A stretch of DNA of 64,000 nucleotides from Lanius collurio (GCA_020086605.1 JACBWW010000017.1:14889128-14953127), one strand, 5' to 3'; shown: positions 26,111 to 39,898, numbered from the stretch's first letter. The notes: generated from the letters alone by a model not told the origin. Program-made: numbers and translations.

Positions 26111-29100
26111 GTTAAACGTTATGCTGGAGATGTAGGGAGGAGGAGTTGATATACTGACAAAATTGCTGGGCCCCTTGGTTATTCTAAAATATTTTTGTAG
26201 TTACATATTAGTGATTCTATTCATCTTTCTTTTCCTTTTTGCTGGCTGCTGAGTCGGTCAGCCTAATGAACAAAAGAAAACCAGAAAGACCTTTTCAATT
26301 TTTAAAGCCTTATAACTGTCAGCCAATGTTTTTGATGGTTTTATGGCTAATTTGTTTGTTTCTTTGTGTGACTGTTGAACCAGAGCAGTCTATTTATAGG
26401 AAATTAGTGTATCTAGCATATCTCTATCCATTTGGTATACTTTTTATTTTGTTTAGAAACAATAAATTTGTTCACTTTATGTACCCTTCGAGTCATCTTT
26501 CCTTAAATGCAGACAATAACCTTCTTTTCAAGCTTCTGTCTTGAGTATTTAGCCCTCTAAGTACTTTATTTTGGACTTGAATAGCTTTAAGGAGAGAATA
26601 AATGTGATTCTAAAAGAATATTATTTTTAATTATTAAGTTTTCCTTGGAGAGGATGACCCACATATTTTAATCTAGAATAGGGCTTGTCTGCTTTTGAGC
26701 TGTGAATATTGAATCATTAGGGTCAGGAATCTAATTTAATCTGTAGTATTAAACATGCAAGACTTTTTAGTCCTCAGGTTTTCTTAAGGAAGAATAAAAT
26801 TGTAGGATGATGCTGATGATATATTCTTTAACAAGCATCTCAAGTTGGTGATTTCAATGTTATGGCAAATATACATCAAAGAACAAATTGTATTTGTAAA
26901 TACATAATGAAAAAATTAATTTCTCCTAGCATTGGATTCAGAGAAAATAGTTTTTTGCGACTGAGACAAATGCCACAAGTCGTAAGCATTAAACCAAGAG
27001 TTAGAGTTTTGCCTGAAATAGTTCATGAATATGTAAAGACTGTGAATAAACAGTAAAAGAATAGCTGCTATATAAGTATGTGTAATTTATGTATTTCCTT
27101 TTTTGCCTTTCTCTCTTTGACCTTTAGTTAGGTTAGATTGATTAACAAAGCATAGGAAATTGTTTCTTTATTTGTTCTTGTATTTATAGAAAGTGATGGT
27201 GTGTTTTTAGAATATATAATTCAATAATATCCCGCTTTCAAATATACCCTGCTCAGACCAGCTAGAACTGCAAGCAGGAAAGTCATGCTATAATCATTTA
27301 AAGGTAATATTTAAACTTACCTAAATGATACAAAGAAATTATTTGATATGACAGGAAAAATTGGGGGGTTGGAAATGGTATGTTTCACAGCACAACGAAA
27401 ATTCAGTCTAGATTGCAAAGGAAACAAAGAACCAAAATATATATTTCCCTAAGGACATTTCCTAAAGATAGTAACAATGTGTTATGTAAACACTTATGCA
27501 CTAGTTACAAACATAAATCAGCCATGCATACGTGTTGAATTAAGGCAATACAGTTGACATTTGCCTGATATTTCCTGATTTTTGATTGAGTTTTTAAACT
27601 TTTCTTCTAATTAAATACAGTAGCATGGGTTCTTGTCTTGTACAGAGAAGAGTAATGCATTCATTTCAACACCATGCTATAGATGTTGCAGTGTCAAATT
27701 TTAGCTTTCAGTAATTTTCCAGCTGAATCTGTGTTCCAGAAGAAGTGATGGATGTGACTTGCTGCCATAATTCAATCTGACTAGTCTCACACGTGTACTT
27801 TCAGTTTGCCGTCCTCAAGTTTTTGAGTCTGTCATTTGAAAACTACCAAAGAGCTCTGGTTAATTGTGCAAAGTATTAACCTGTGGGGACAAACACACAG
27901 GGTTTTTAAAATGCAGCTGTCTCTGTGCTGAGCAGTACGATAATCTCAGTTGAGGCACCTGCCTGGGTCCAAATTAGGGCAGTATAGCTTTTTACATTAA
28001 CTTTTATAACTCTGGTTGGACTTGTTAATTTGTCTCAGGTTTGAAGTCCTGTTGCATTTCTGAGATTGACATGGTAGTTGACATAAGAGAAACCTCATTC
28101 CTGTGAGGAGAAACTGGAAATTGATCTTTCCCAGTCAATCCTTGAAGATGTAACTTTTGTCTATGGCGGTGTCTCTTCTGTCCTAAGGTCATATCCATTT
28201 TACATACATTTGCAAGAAATTGTGCAGTGCTTTTGTAATTAATAGTTTTTGTTTTCCTCTCAGCCTGGGAGAGATGTAGAAAAACATATGGTGGGATTGC
28301 TGTGGTTCAGCCCAGTTGGAGTCAGGGGGTGGTGGAAATCCTAGTTTTCCTAGGTAGAATTCCCTCACTCACTTCCCAAAACAGAGTCACTCCTATCTCA
28401 ACTACAGAAGGAAGAGTAAAGAAGCAGAAGGGAGTAGTTGCACAAATCAGGGCTAGGAGCTGGAAGAAGATGTGAAAGCTGGTTAATCCCTGTGACCTTG
28501 CTCCACTTGCCTGCCCATCCAAGAGGAGGGAGAGAGAGCAGTTCATCAGTCCCTGTATCCTCACAACTTTGGCAACAAATGAGAGGCAAGGATGTTAAAT
28601 ATCCCTGAAATGGGATTTTCACAGTATCGACAACTTACGGATCAAAAAGAATTTGCAGATTATAGCACTGACTTCTGTAGTTCAATTCACTGCTGCTCTT
28701 TTTGGCTTTTTGACATGAATTTGAAAAGTGCAAACTTGCAAAATAGTTACTTACTTTTCTTGGTATGATTTTAGTTATCTTTGAGTTGGAGAATAAAGTT
28801 AGCTTTAAATAAATCCAGTTTTAATTTATAAGTGTAAATACACGGTGATGATTCTCTATCATATTTTCCAGACAAACCAATTAAAATCTGGTTAGATTCA
28901 GCATCTTGCCTTCTTTCACTGTGCACGGTGCTGTTACTTTCCTTTTCTTCCTGGGGCCATCACTATAGTGATGTTTGGTCAAATTTATTTATAGAAATTC
29001 CCCAGGAACTGTAATCTGTGGTAAACTCCAATTATTAAAAATAAACTGAACCATGTGAGAGTTGTTTGGCTTTTGTTTATAGTAAAGATAAATACATAAT

Positions 29101-32100
29101 CTTGCCTTGCCTTGCCTTTAATACTATTGACATAAGTATTTTGTCACTTCAGAATTTTCAGAGAATCTCAATCTAGTTAATTAGCTATTTTCTGTATTGG
29201 GTTTTGTCAGGCAGGATGCAGTTTTGAAAAGATCACCTTTAGTCTTCAGACTCAGTTCAGCACACTTGAGCATGCAGTTGCATTCCATTCAAATGAATAG
29301 GAGTTGTGTCTGTAACCATTCTTATAAAATGCTACTGGATAATGTATTACTTACCCAAACCTGCAAAAGAGGAGAGCACTCTTCAAGTTGGCACAGTATG
29401 AGAAATGGTACATTGTAGTGAAGTTAGTTTATCCACATTGGTGATGGCACTTCCTATAATTTCCAAAATGCAGAATTTTTTTAATAGAGTGGCTGTCCTT
29501 GAGATGCAAATTGTGAAGGAGTGGATGTTCTTGCATCATTTGCAATTGAGTGCTATGGAAAACTTGTGTTTTATTACGGCCTCCAGACTTTAACAAAGTA
29601 AGCATGCATTTACAGCATGCCTTTACTTGATGTGTTGCATAGCATCAGATTTTTTACACAGACCTCTTTAGGGAACATCAGCATTCTCACCATCCAAAAT
29701 CCTCTCAGTGGTGGTCTTTTTAATCATAAAGTAAACTGTGTGCCTGAGTTTGGTTTTTTTTAAAAACATACAAACATGAACATGGAAAACATAATACTTC
29801 AATTTTTTGCTATTTACCAGGTGATATTTGTAATTCACATTGGAAATCTGGATTGGAATAAGTCTAGAAAGAAAATACATCGATAGAGGTTCTAGATTTG
29901 TAACTGGGGGATCTAAGTTTGTAACTTCTAGTGTATGTCTGTGTTTCAGGATTTTTTTTAACTATACTGGTCTCAATGACTGAAAGTCTACCAGTAACTG
30001 CAATCTGTCACTGCCTTGGATGTTTCTTTATTGTCCTTGTTTGGAAAACTTGCCTGGTAGTGAGAAATTGTGTACAGGAAGAATGAGACTAGCATTAATG
30101 GTGCATTTTCAAATGGTGACAAATTATGGGAAGGAAAATCTGTATGAATGAAAAAAAGGCTACCTTTGAGTTTTCCTTAGCCCAAACATTGTGGTTATAT
30201 CTGGGAATTTGACAGGCAGGTTCAGTGTTTATATGTTTACTTAGTTTTACTAGTGTTGCCCTTATTTCAGTTGCATGCATACTATTTCTTGATAATTAAC
30301 AATTTTGAAATTTGAGAGTTTTTTGGCAGTACTCTGCTTGAGGTTGTCATCACAGATCTGTGTTTTATGAATATGGGATAACTTCTAAGATTCCCCCCAT
30401 TCCCCCCCTACACACACCCTTCATTATTACTTCACAAATTACACTGTTGGAAAACAGAACTGAAGCTAAGTTTAGTATGGGCTGTGTTCATGACTTTTTT
30501 CAGGTGGCCCATTTAGGGTCCTAAATGCATGTATTGTTTCTGATTCTTTCAGACATATTCTGCTGGGACAGTAGATACGTTTTTTCTTTCCTTTTCTTTT
30601 TTTTCCTCTCTTTCATAGCCAAAGTTCACACTTGCCTTGAGCCATGTCAGAACATCTGTTAGGTTGTCAGCTAGATATCATTCTCTATTTTTTTTCTCTA
30701 CCGAAGTGAACTTATATGTTGAAAGCAAATCTCTACATTTTGGTATTCTTCATAGCAAAATGTTATCATCTTTGGACATCTTGTCCATTTGGAGAAGGTT
30801 GCTGAATTTTTCCTTTGGGTTTTAGCATACTGATTAGTCCTGAGTCATGCTTATATAGTACTGCATTCCACAGTATGTCTATATACTTTGGGGATGCAAA
30901 GTACCTCCTGCATTTGAGTTAAAAATTAAGAGATCAAAATATCCAGGCGAGTTTACGGCATTAGAACTAGATAGTATTGCTAGTAAAAGAATTCAGTTGC
31001 ATTTGATGTGAAAGAAAGATGATTATTTTAGACATTATCTGTGGTGGTGAAATGCTTCAGAGACAGTTAAATATTTATATTTGAAGGAAGTCAAGGGACA
31101 CAAAAAGCCCCCTGATTTTGGATAAGCTATTTAAGATGGATGAAGGTAAGAAAAACATGTTGCCTGCGACAGACCAATTTGAAAAACCAGAAAAACAAAC
31201 AAATCCAAAAGTTATTGAGGTAAGATCTCTATTTTATGATAAATTGTGCCAGGAAGCCTGAGAGAAGAGCTGGACAAAGGATGGAAGATGGAGGAAAGGA
31301 CAGCACTGCCGAGCAGTCAGCAGGATTAGCTGTGTAATAGCATCTTGTTCATTATGACACTGTCAAAGGATGGTTTAGTGTATTGAATGGTACTAAAATA
31401 CCATATGTCAATGTTTTCAGAATACCCATAATATGGCATATTGTACTGAAATTGATAAAAGAGGAATATACAGACTGATGCTGTTAAATATTTGACACTT
31501 TCATGAGTCAGATAATAACCTTGCAAGGAAAAATATTCTGTATTAGTAAGGACTAATCATATGCTTTAATGTATCTGCATGCCCTTGGGCTTGTCTTCTT
31601 CAGTGAATTTAGCATGGCTAAAGATTTTTAATGTGTCAAGTAATTATGAAATAAGTTGCCACATGCAATCTGTTGAGACTTACTACCCAATGCATTTATT
31701 TTTTGAAGTTTATGAAATTTACAGAATTCTTCTCCTGAAGAATTCATTGACATATGTACTATAGGAGATTTTCCATTTCATGTTCTCAATCAAATGGAAA
31801 TACTTCTCAAACCGCATTTCAGAATCCAAATAGAGTGGTGTTTGAGGGAGAATGAAATGAAAAACATGCATTCCCTTTCTTTGGGAATTTCTCTCCATGT
31901 TAATGTATCACAGGCCAAACCTAATTACCTATTCAACCTATATTTTATTTGATCTACATGCCTGAGTGTCCTATAATCAAATTTACTGAAGAGCTTCTCA
32001 CTTTTTTCTGCATTAAAACAATTGCCTTGAAGCAGCTAACAATTAAAAAATAAATGAGTTAACACTTTCTGCTAAGTGCCACCATTTAAGTTGTAATATG

Positions 32101-33471
32101 CAATTAAAAACTACATTTTAATTTCTGTTCAATTACATTGACTTAAATAGTAATTTTAATGTTATACTTATGAACCATTTAATTGTGACATTTTTCCTCT
32201 GGCATGCGTGATGCAGAAGTAGATTTGATTTTGAGAATGTGGCAAAAAGTAACCTTTTCCCCCTCATGGTTTGCTATAATGACAAAAAGATAGAATTACC
32301 TGGGCAGTATGTAAATATGATTGAACAATTTAATTTCAGAAGCCATAAAAATATGTTGGCATTCAAATTATTTTTCGTGTTTTTAAAAACTACCCACTTC
32401 ATAGGAATACTCAGATTGCTTTATGGTAATGTAGATGGATATTTGAAACATCTAAGCATGTACTTGGTCATGTTAACAGCAATAGGTTAAAGAAAGCTTT
32501 GTGTTAAGTATAGACCCAAAGCCTGGTAGAACCTGAAGTGTGAAAACATGTATTGTAGATCAGTGGCCTCTTTCACGTGTGTCTTGTTAAAGACAGATGC
32601 TTTAATACTTTGGCTTTACCTTCTTCTTTTAAAGAGAAAATGGTGTATGAGTTGATGCACTGCTAGCAGCTAGTTAACATATTTTTATGTTAATACTAGA
32701 GAGAACTTTCTATGGAACAAGGTCCTTATTAGAATGGATTAAGATATTCTTTTCCCCCCTGAACCTTCCAGGTCTTTTTAGCATGCTGAAAATCACACTG
32801 AAGCATTTTCTAATGTGCAGAATACACTTGGCGTAAATAATAATAACCCGAGTGCTCATGTCCTCCTTCTGTGATGTGTTACTCTGTTCTGTTCAGGTTA
32901 CTGGCTGTATGGGTGTGAACAGAATCAGAAAACTTGATTAAACAAAGCAAAACTTGGCCTAAGAAGTTATTTTTATTTTCTCAAGTGAGATTCTGTGTCT
33001 CTGGAAGGACCTTATTTCATCCATTTGGTAGTACCTTTTGTGGTTTTGATCTCTGAATAATACTGGAAGTTTAGTCATCCTTCTACCAGTAAACCTGGTT
33101 CTGTATCACTTCCAGTGATCTAGATTGATGAGTTTGCAGCGTATGTATAAATTGAAAATATTGTGCACTTTATTTAATGCCATCCCAATTATATGATCAG
33201 ATTCATAATGTTCTTAAGATATGCTGATCTTTGCAAAGAACCAGAATTTTAAAGTATCTGTTTTTCTGGTGTTCAATCCTACTTCATGAAAAATTGTATC
33301 TTAGGGCTGGAATGAACTTAAGGACATCTACTTGTGTTTCTTTCTGTTGCACAAGTTCAGGTATTGCCTTGAACTCAGATGCTGTGGTGAAGACACAGCA
33401 GCTTTACTACCAGGAAGAGTTCTTAGTATCATTTAATGAGACTGTTGCTGGAGAGGACATCACGGAACAGT
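26111..33471. other. Intronic DNA, nothing recognised
   Basis: This 7.4 kb is AT-rich unique-looking sequence. A CTTGC triplication at 29101-29117 and C-rich runs around 30395-30420 are the only simple-sequence features. A segment near 28300-28470 weakly recalls the start of an avian LTR, but not well enough to call. Confidence 0.6.
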
Positions 33472-33880
33472 GTTGTGGTTTTGGAATGCTATTTCCCAAT
33501 TTAGGTTTCTCACTGAAACACTCCAAACCATGTGCTGCTCTACCACTCCCTTTCTCCCTGTGATGGGCTGCAGAGGAGAATTGGAGGCACAAAAGTTAAA
33601 GATCATGGGTTGAGATAGGAACAATTTACTGGAATTAGCAACAAGGTAAGAAAATTAACAGCAACAATAGTAATGACAGAGTTTCCAGGAAAAGGCGAAC
33701 AATTCACATGTGATTGCTCAACTCCCACATAAACCCCTTGACCATACCCAACCTCTGCTCTCTAAGGGAGTCCATCCCCAGAAGATTACATGAGGTGGTA
33801 TAGAGTAACTTCTGGATCCTAAACATGCTTCTTTCTGGCTACTGCAAAAATTAACCCTATTCTGGCCAGAACCAGAACAG
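33472..33880 (+). mobile_element. Probable avian ERV-type LTR fragment (solo, degraded)
   Basis: The segment resembles from memory a widespread avian LTR-type repeat. It has a TGTTGTGGT-like start, a C-rich stretch near 33540, a GGGTTGAGATAGGAAC core near 33610, an A-rich section, a CCATCCCCAGAAG string near 33775 and an AATTAACCCTATTCTGGCCA string near the end. No gag, pol or env frames adjoin it, so it looks like a lone LTR remnant about 410 bp long. Orientation and class (ERVL or ERVK) are uncertain, and target-site duplications were not identified. Confidence 0.4.
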
Positions 33881-34394
33881 TGTTTCAGTTCCAGTCCCAA
33901 CCTCATGACTTAGTGTCTTCATACAGCAGTGTCAGCATGACTGGTGGATCTGCTTAAGAAAGGAGAAAGAGTACAATGTACCAAAAAAATGCTTCTCGTT
34001 CTGGGATTGTCAAAGTTTGATGTGGGTGCACTTGCGGGAGAAGGAAGGCAATAAATGGTGTGATGAGTATGTACTAAGAGATGAATGAGAACTGTAGCTC
34101 CTGAAATGTCACCCTCATACTGTACGAATGATGACCTTTGCAAAAACCCCTCAGATTTACAAGAAGTGCAACAGTGGGTATAGGAGGCTGTGTCTCTGTG
34201 TGTATTTTGTTACTTCATTAAGGAGTTGTGGGATTTTGGATGCATTTCTGCACTGAATTTGATAGATACCATTTTTCCCATCAAACTGTGTAGAATTTTA
34301 GGAAGTATATAAAAAAGCATTTTATCTTTCTTAACAATTTGCTAATCAATAAATGACTTGCACTTTCACCCGAATTTAGCTGTTCTAACAGGGT

Positions 34395-34655
34395 TTGTGG
34401 CTCAGGATAGAAGAATGGTTGCAAATGTGTCTCTCTGAACATCAGGACATGCTCTCTTATTGTGAGAGTGACACACCAGTAGCACAGGTAGTGCAGAGAG
34501 GTTGTGGAGTCTCCTTCCTTGGAGACAGATATTCAAAAACTATCTGGTCATGATCCTTTGCAGCTGGCTCTAGTGGACCTGCTTGAGCCAAGTGTTGGAC
34601 CAGATGACCTCCAGAGGTGCCTTCCAATCCCAGCTGCTCAGCAGTTCTGTACTGT
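34395..34655 (+). mobile_element. CR1 3'-end fragment
   Basis: The segment matches the 3' tail of CR1. A GTGAGAGTGAC-like string is followed by GCAGAGAGGTTGTGGAGTCT, CCTTGGAGA, ATATTCAAAA, CTGCTTGAG, TTGGACCAGATGACCTCCAG and GTGCCTTCCAA in the expected order. Only the last 260 bp or so survive. The element lies in the same orientation as DNAJC1, so its RNA would be part of the intron in sense. Confidence 0.85.
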
Positions 34656-35929
34656 ATTAAGTGGTGTGCATTTATTCATTGACTTTAATCCTAATCTCAA
34701 ACAATTCCAGGGTGATGTCATTTTTAATCGACTACAAGAACGTATTCTGAGAGAAACGTCTTAATCATCAGGTATAAGTTATGTCTTGTGTCTTCCTGAT
34801 CAAGTAAAACTGAAATAGAAGTGATTCTTCCAAACACCTCTAGTTAAGGAAAACCAGGGGCAGAACGTTCATTTGTTAATTTAGGCTTCTGATAGTATTT
34901 GAGGACTGTGTAGGGATTAATTCTCTAACTTTAAATTAGGACATCTGTGGTCTAACAACCTCTTTTTTGATTGTGTATCCTTTTCATATGTTCTCATTTT
35001 ATCTGTGTTTTATAGAATTGTAATTTTTATCTGTAATCTCTTTGAACCTTTGGGATCATAAAAGGGCTTCAGCATTTAAGTGAAGTCAACCAGTATGTTC
35101 TGCCATTTAAAAGAGGTGACAATAACATTTTTAGGATGTAGACATCTGTGGAAGATTTTCCTTTTTTATGAGGTAGTCAAAGAAAAAAGTGAATAATTTT
35201 TTTTTTCAGAAGTACCTAAATCACTGAGGGAGTATTTTTTTATTAAAATTATCACTAGTTGCTATAGGGAGTTCAATCAGTTTGTTAGGTCATACCAATA
35301 AGGGATAAATTTTTTATATTTATTTGTTGTGGAGGTAGATCTGCAGACTATTTTATTGCTAGAGGAGTTTTACTTAAAATCTGGTATTTGTGCTGTTGCA
35401 ACCAACAGCAGCAATTGTAGGTGCTGGTAATCTCCTGTAGTTTTAAGGGGATATCACCAAAAAATTGTTCCCCAGAACTTCTCCTGGATACAAACCATTT
35501 ATTTTGGTATTTCATAATTCATTAGTGGGTGTACTGAGGCTGGCTGCCAGGTTTCTACCCAGCCGCTCTTTCGCTCCTTATTCTCAACACAACTGGCCGA
35601 AAAAATAAGATGATGAAATACTGGATGATCAAAATATAAAGCAGTTTCAAGAAGATGCTAGGGCCAAAAGTCCTTTTCACCCATGTTTGCTACAAGGAAG
35701 TTTAGAGAGTTTTAACATCATGTATTGAAGACAAGTGAGAAGGGAATGTTTTAGATTGAAGTGTTCATCTGAGGATGATAAATAACAAATTGCTTGGAAC
35801 AATGGTCTTCACCATTCATTGACCTGAAAAGAACTCTAACATCCAATCCATTTAATACTGCTGTTAATATTTTAGCAATTACTTAAATGAGCCTTGAAAT
35901 GAAAGATAGAAATAGGATACCAATTTTTG

Positions 35930-36305
35930 AGCTTGCTTGAGGATTCTGGGAAGTACAGACTGGTTAGCATGAATTCCATACTGTTATTATCATATAGTTA
36001 TGAAACGAATGGTACTATTAAGAGTGCCAATTTAAAAATAATAGCAAGAAGTCAGTGTGAATTTAAAGAAAAGTTATGCCTTTCTCCTGGAGCTTTGCAA
36101 TGCACTTGGATTTTTAAAAGATTTTGACAGGTTCTGTCAGCAAGACTTCTTATAGAGAGAAAGTAATGTTAAGATGGAAAGGAAAATCTTTAGAGTAATG
36201 CTTATCAAGAACAGGAAACATAATTTTGTTATTGCAAAATGTCACTAGAGGGGTTTCATACCTGCAAGGATCTGTTCAGTACTGGAAATTGTCTATAGTG
36301 CAGTG
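35930..36305 (+). mobile_element. Old CR1-like fossil, RT region
   Basis: A degraded piece of CR1-type ORF2 in + orientation. The sequence around 35945-35975 corresponds to the segment before the RT fingers (GKYRLVS in frame, expected NYRPVS). Around 36108 a CTTGGATTTTTAAAAGATTT string corresponds to the LDFxKAFD-type motif, and near 36240 a GTCACTAGAGGGGTTTCA string corresponds to the segment before the PQGS motif. Stops and indels are frequent. It appears much older than the copies at 25 and 43 kb. Confidence 0.6.
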
Positions 36306-37419
36306 AATTGCAAGGGGTAACAGAGTTAATTCGGGGCAGCACTAATTGAAATGTCTGGGAAATCCACATTCTTAAACAGGCAAGGTTTAGAAAAAATCTC
36401 TCCAAGGAGTACTATCTTTTCCTATGGACTCTCCTCAACTATTTGTTTAAGAAGTTAAAAAGTCACACAGTTTCCTGGTAGTGGGGTATTTGGTGGGTTA
36501 TATTTTTAAATTTTTTTTTCTCCCTCCTATATTATATCTGAAGCTGTAGAGCACATCAGAAATACATGGGACAGAAATGAAAAGGCAGCAGGATATGGTA
36601 AGAAGTAAGAAACTGAATGTGTAGAAAGCTACCTTATGATGTTGATTTAGAGCAAAAATGGTATGAGAGTGGACAGCTTCATCACTAACTTTGTAACAGA
36701 AATGGATTCAACTTCATGCTTAGGAAATCCCTAAACCAATGTTGGGGGTAGCTGTGAGGAAGGAAAAATATCTGTCCTAGAGCATTTGCTGCTGCATGTG
36801 GTAGAAGACCTGATACCGAGGCAGATGAAACTTCGTGCTTCTGTTCGTAGGTTCTTACTTTTCTCTAAGAGCTGTTGTCTACTTATGTATATTGTTTAAT
36901 ATTTTAATGCCAAATGCATTCCTGTCTGAGGAATAGTATAAACAAAAAATGGTTATGGTTATTATTTTGACAACTTTATAAGAGAAGACAATTACTTACA
37001 TCTTCATGTTTACATGTAGTTGCTTTGAAAAATTCTAAAATTAATGTTATTTTAAACCTCTGTAATAGATTGTTTAAGATAAAATTATTTAAGTTACTGG
37101 GACCAGAGGATATGCAACACAGAGTTCAAAGAAAATTTAAGGATTAAATAATTCAAGTAACTGTTTATATTCATGGGTGCCTGGGGACTGAAATGGCATA
37201 TGTGTCATTCTGTATATTTATTAAGTCATCAGTGGAATTCAGGGACCTTTACAGGCCAGTACTTTCAACAACTCTTTAAAGAAAACTAACAAAAAACTGA
37301 TACAAAGAGAAGAATTCGTGAGCATCAGGTAAATATGACCTGCAGGGAGTCCTGAACATTGCTTTATAGAATGGAACATTCCATTATAGAATGGAAGGTC
37401 CTGCCTTAAACCCTTTGGA

Positions 37420-38540
37420 CTTCATAGAAAGATTAACAAATATGCAGGGAGAAGGTGATCTGATTGATAAAGTCTGCTTGATTTTCCAGAAGGGTTTAAC
37501 AAGGCTTGTAGGTTTTTAAGGAAAGAAAACAGAATGGGATAAGAGGAAGGCTATTTCCCAGACAGATGGAAATGGAGAGTAGAAATAAATCTGTCTTTCA
37601 ATAGACCAAGGTTAGCAGTGCAGTTTGGCTGAATTTCTGCTAGGAATCATGCTGTTCAATGTATAATGTATTCATATAGAGAAGGTGATAATATGGTAAA
37701 AAGATAATTCTTGAGGTGAGAGTTTATCAATGATAGTATTGTGTGGAACAGTGAACATGAGAACAGACACTGAAGAACTGCAGAGTGACCTTAGAAGTTT
37801 GAGTGCTTGGGCAATAAAAGAGCAGAAAAATTTCCCAGTATATAAATACAAAGTGATGCAAAGGTTGATACAGTGAATGACTGTCCAAACTTCGTTAACA
37901 AGATAATGAGCTCTGAGCTGACCTTGATCCTTGAGGTATGGGGGAACTCCTTGAGGAGTTATCAGTTCTGGCTTCATTGAAAATATCAGCTCAGGATCAT
38001 TCCAAAAACCAATGCAAATGTTAGAAATTGGTAAGGAAAGAATAGAGAGCAAAACAGGAGAATCTTTATTCCACTGTATGATTTAGGATTAATCCTGCTC
38101 TGTGCAGTTTGGTACCTCATTTCAAAGATGTTGGTTACAATGGAATTGCAGATGGTTCAGAAAAAGGCATCATGGGAATTACTATGTGTAACATGGCTTT
38201 ACAGCTGAGTAGATCAGAACTCTTTAGCCAGGAAGAGACAACTTCCAGAGGAATGCCTTCGAGGGGTATTTTGAACAAATTTGTAAGTGATGTGGAAGTC
38301 AGTAGATGGAGACTATTTGGAGGTGACTCTCTGAAAGCTAAGAGCCAGATGTCATCAAAGCTAGTGGGAGCCAGGTTCAAAACACAGAATAAGCTGAATT
38401 CTTGTATAATGAGTAGCAGATATGTACAACTCCTCATGAATGTGATGTTGCAAATCCAGAAAGTTTACACAGTTTCATGGAAAACTGGAAAAAACTGAAA
38501 AACAAATTCATTGAGATAAATAAATCTAAATAGAGAAAAT
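37420..38540 (+). mobile_element. Old CR1-like fossil, RT to 3' region
   Basis: A long degraded CR1-type element in + orientation. Recognisable landmarks in order are a GATTTTCCAGAAGGGTTTAA string (LDFxKAF region) at about 37480, GGAGAGTAGAAATAAAT at about 37572, CTGTTCAATGTATAATGTAT (LFNxFIN region), GAAGAACTGCAGAGTGACC near 37770, GGGCAATAAA and AAGTGATGCAAAG, GTTTGGTACCTCATTTCAAA near 38107, and a 3' portion with GTTCAAAACACAGAATAAG near 38373 and AACTCCTCATGAATG near 38428. The RT region partly repeats what the fossil at 35.9-36.3 kb contains, so these are two separate insertions. Confidence 0.65.
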
Positions 38541-39842
38541 GTATCAGGCTAGAGAAATTGCTAGAGATGAAAATAATTGGAGTCAGGAGAACATATGGGG
38601 AAGTGGAGGTAACCTATATGCTTGCCTTCATCTAACTCTTTCATGTGCATTTGGCCCCTGTTTTTTCAGAGCAGGGTGGGACTGAAAAGAATGAATTATA
38701 AACATAATCTTTCTTGTTGTCACAGTTTTCTGCCGCTGCACTCCCTGAGCTCAAATGATGTGCTTAGTGCCCTGCTTTGACCATTGCTCTGAAACAGCAT
38801 AGCTGTCTTTGTTTTTGTCGGTTCACTTAATAAAAACAGCACTAGAGAAAGTTGGATTTAAGTAAGAGCTTTGAAGTACCAAAGGGTTATATAGGAACAC
38901 GTGGCTTTGAATATGAGTTCAGATCATTAATACCCTTTAGCTGATCTTGAGAGCTTCACAACAGATCTTTAGAACTGGAGCAAGATCCATCGTGTTCAGC
39001 ACAGCTGGATCACAATGACAAATGTGTATTAGACTAGAAAAAACAAGACTGACTTCAGACTTCTTGTAGGTAAAGCAAGAAATTGTTACAATATAGCAGA
39101 ATTTTGTAATAAAAATAAGACGTTATGAGCAAAAAATTTAATCAGGAAAACTTTTACATTCTATTCCTTAGTTACTGGACCAAAACACCATCTTGTAGGT
39201 TAAATGTTTCCTGATTTGCAAAATTGCTCATGATTTTACTAGGACTCTTGGTCTAAAAATATTTGCACAGGTATTTTTAAACAGATGCTGTCTCATACTT
39301 TATTTGCAAGCTCATGGACTGGATGTGCTCAAAATCAGTGAATCACCAAAATTAAATGAAATGTAGCACAAAGTTCTTAATAGATTAAAACACTAGCCAA
39401 ACTTCCATACAACAGTGATTTTAATTGAAAATACAGTATATTGGTGACAGGAAGAAACGATCGAAAGCTAAAATTTAATTTTAAAAAATCAAATTATTTC
39501 CATGTAAAGGTACTGTAAATGACTCTAAAAGTTTACTTAAAAACTCTCAAGTAACAGCCACTTTCCCATTTTATCAATAAAAGCATATATAGTTTTATAC
39601 TTACTAACAGGATTAAATGAGTCGCTGATCTTGACAAGAAATGCTTTGTTGTCTAAAAACTTGCTTTTAATGTAATTGAAAATAGTGTTGCTCATATTTT
39701 AAAAAATCCTAATAGTGTAAAACTGTCATGCTGCAAGAGGTGGGATGGAATTGCCAAGTGCAGGTGCACATGCAAGAGTGATGCTGAACAATAAACCACA
39801 TTCATATTTCTTTTCTATAGAAGGTGCATGGCGGTTTGGGTG

Positions 39843-39898
39843 AAATAATCCTTTAATATTGCCAGCTATGGACGATAAATCGTGCTAAAGGATTATTA
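39843..39898. promoter_or_regulatory. Nested inverted repeat with paired TAATCC sites (candidate enhancer core)
   Basis: A perfect 12 bp inverted repeat (AATAATCCTTTA at 39844-39855 and TAAAGGATTATT at 39886-39897) surrounds a 30-base spacer, which itself contains a smaller palindrome, ACGAT-AA-ATCGT. Each arm carries TAATCC/GGATTA, the core recognised by bicoid-class homeodomains (OTX, PITX, GSC, CRX). Another TAATCC lies at 40010-40015. The regulatory role is an inference from motif content and symmetry; there is no direct evidence of activity. Confidence 0.3.

Noticed and set aside
28297..28470. Possible second LTR start (CTGTGGTTCAGCCCAGTTGG)
   Set aside because: Only the first 25 or so bases recall an avian LTR; the remainder does not follow.
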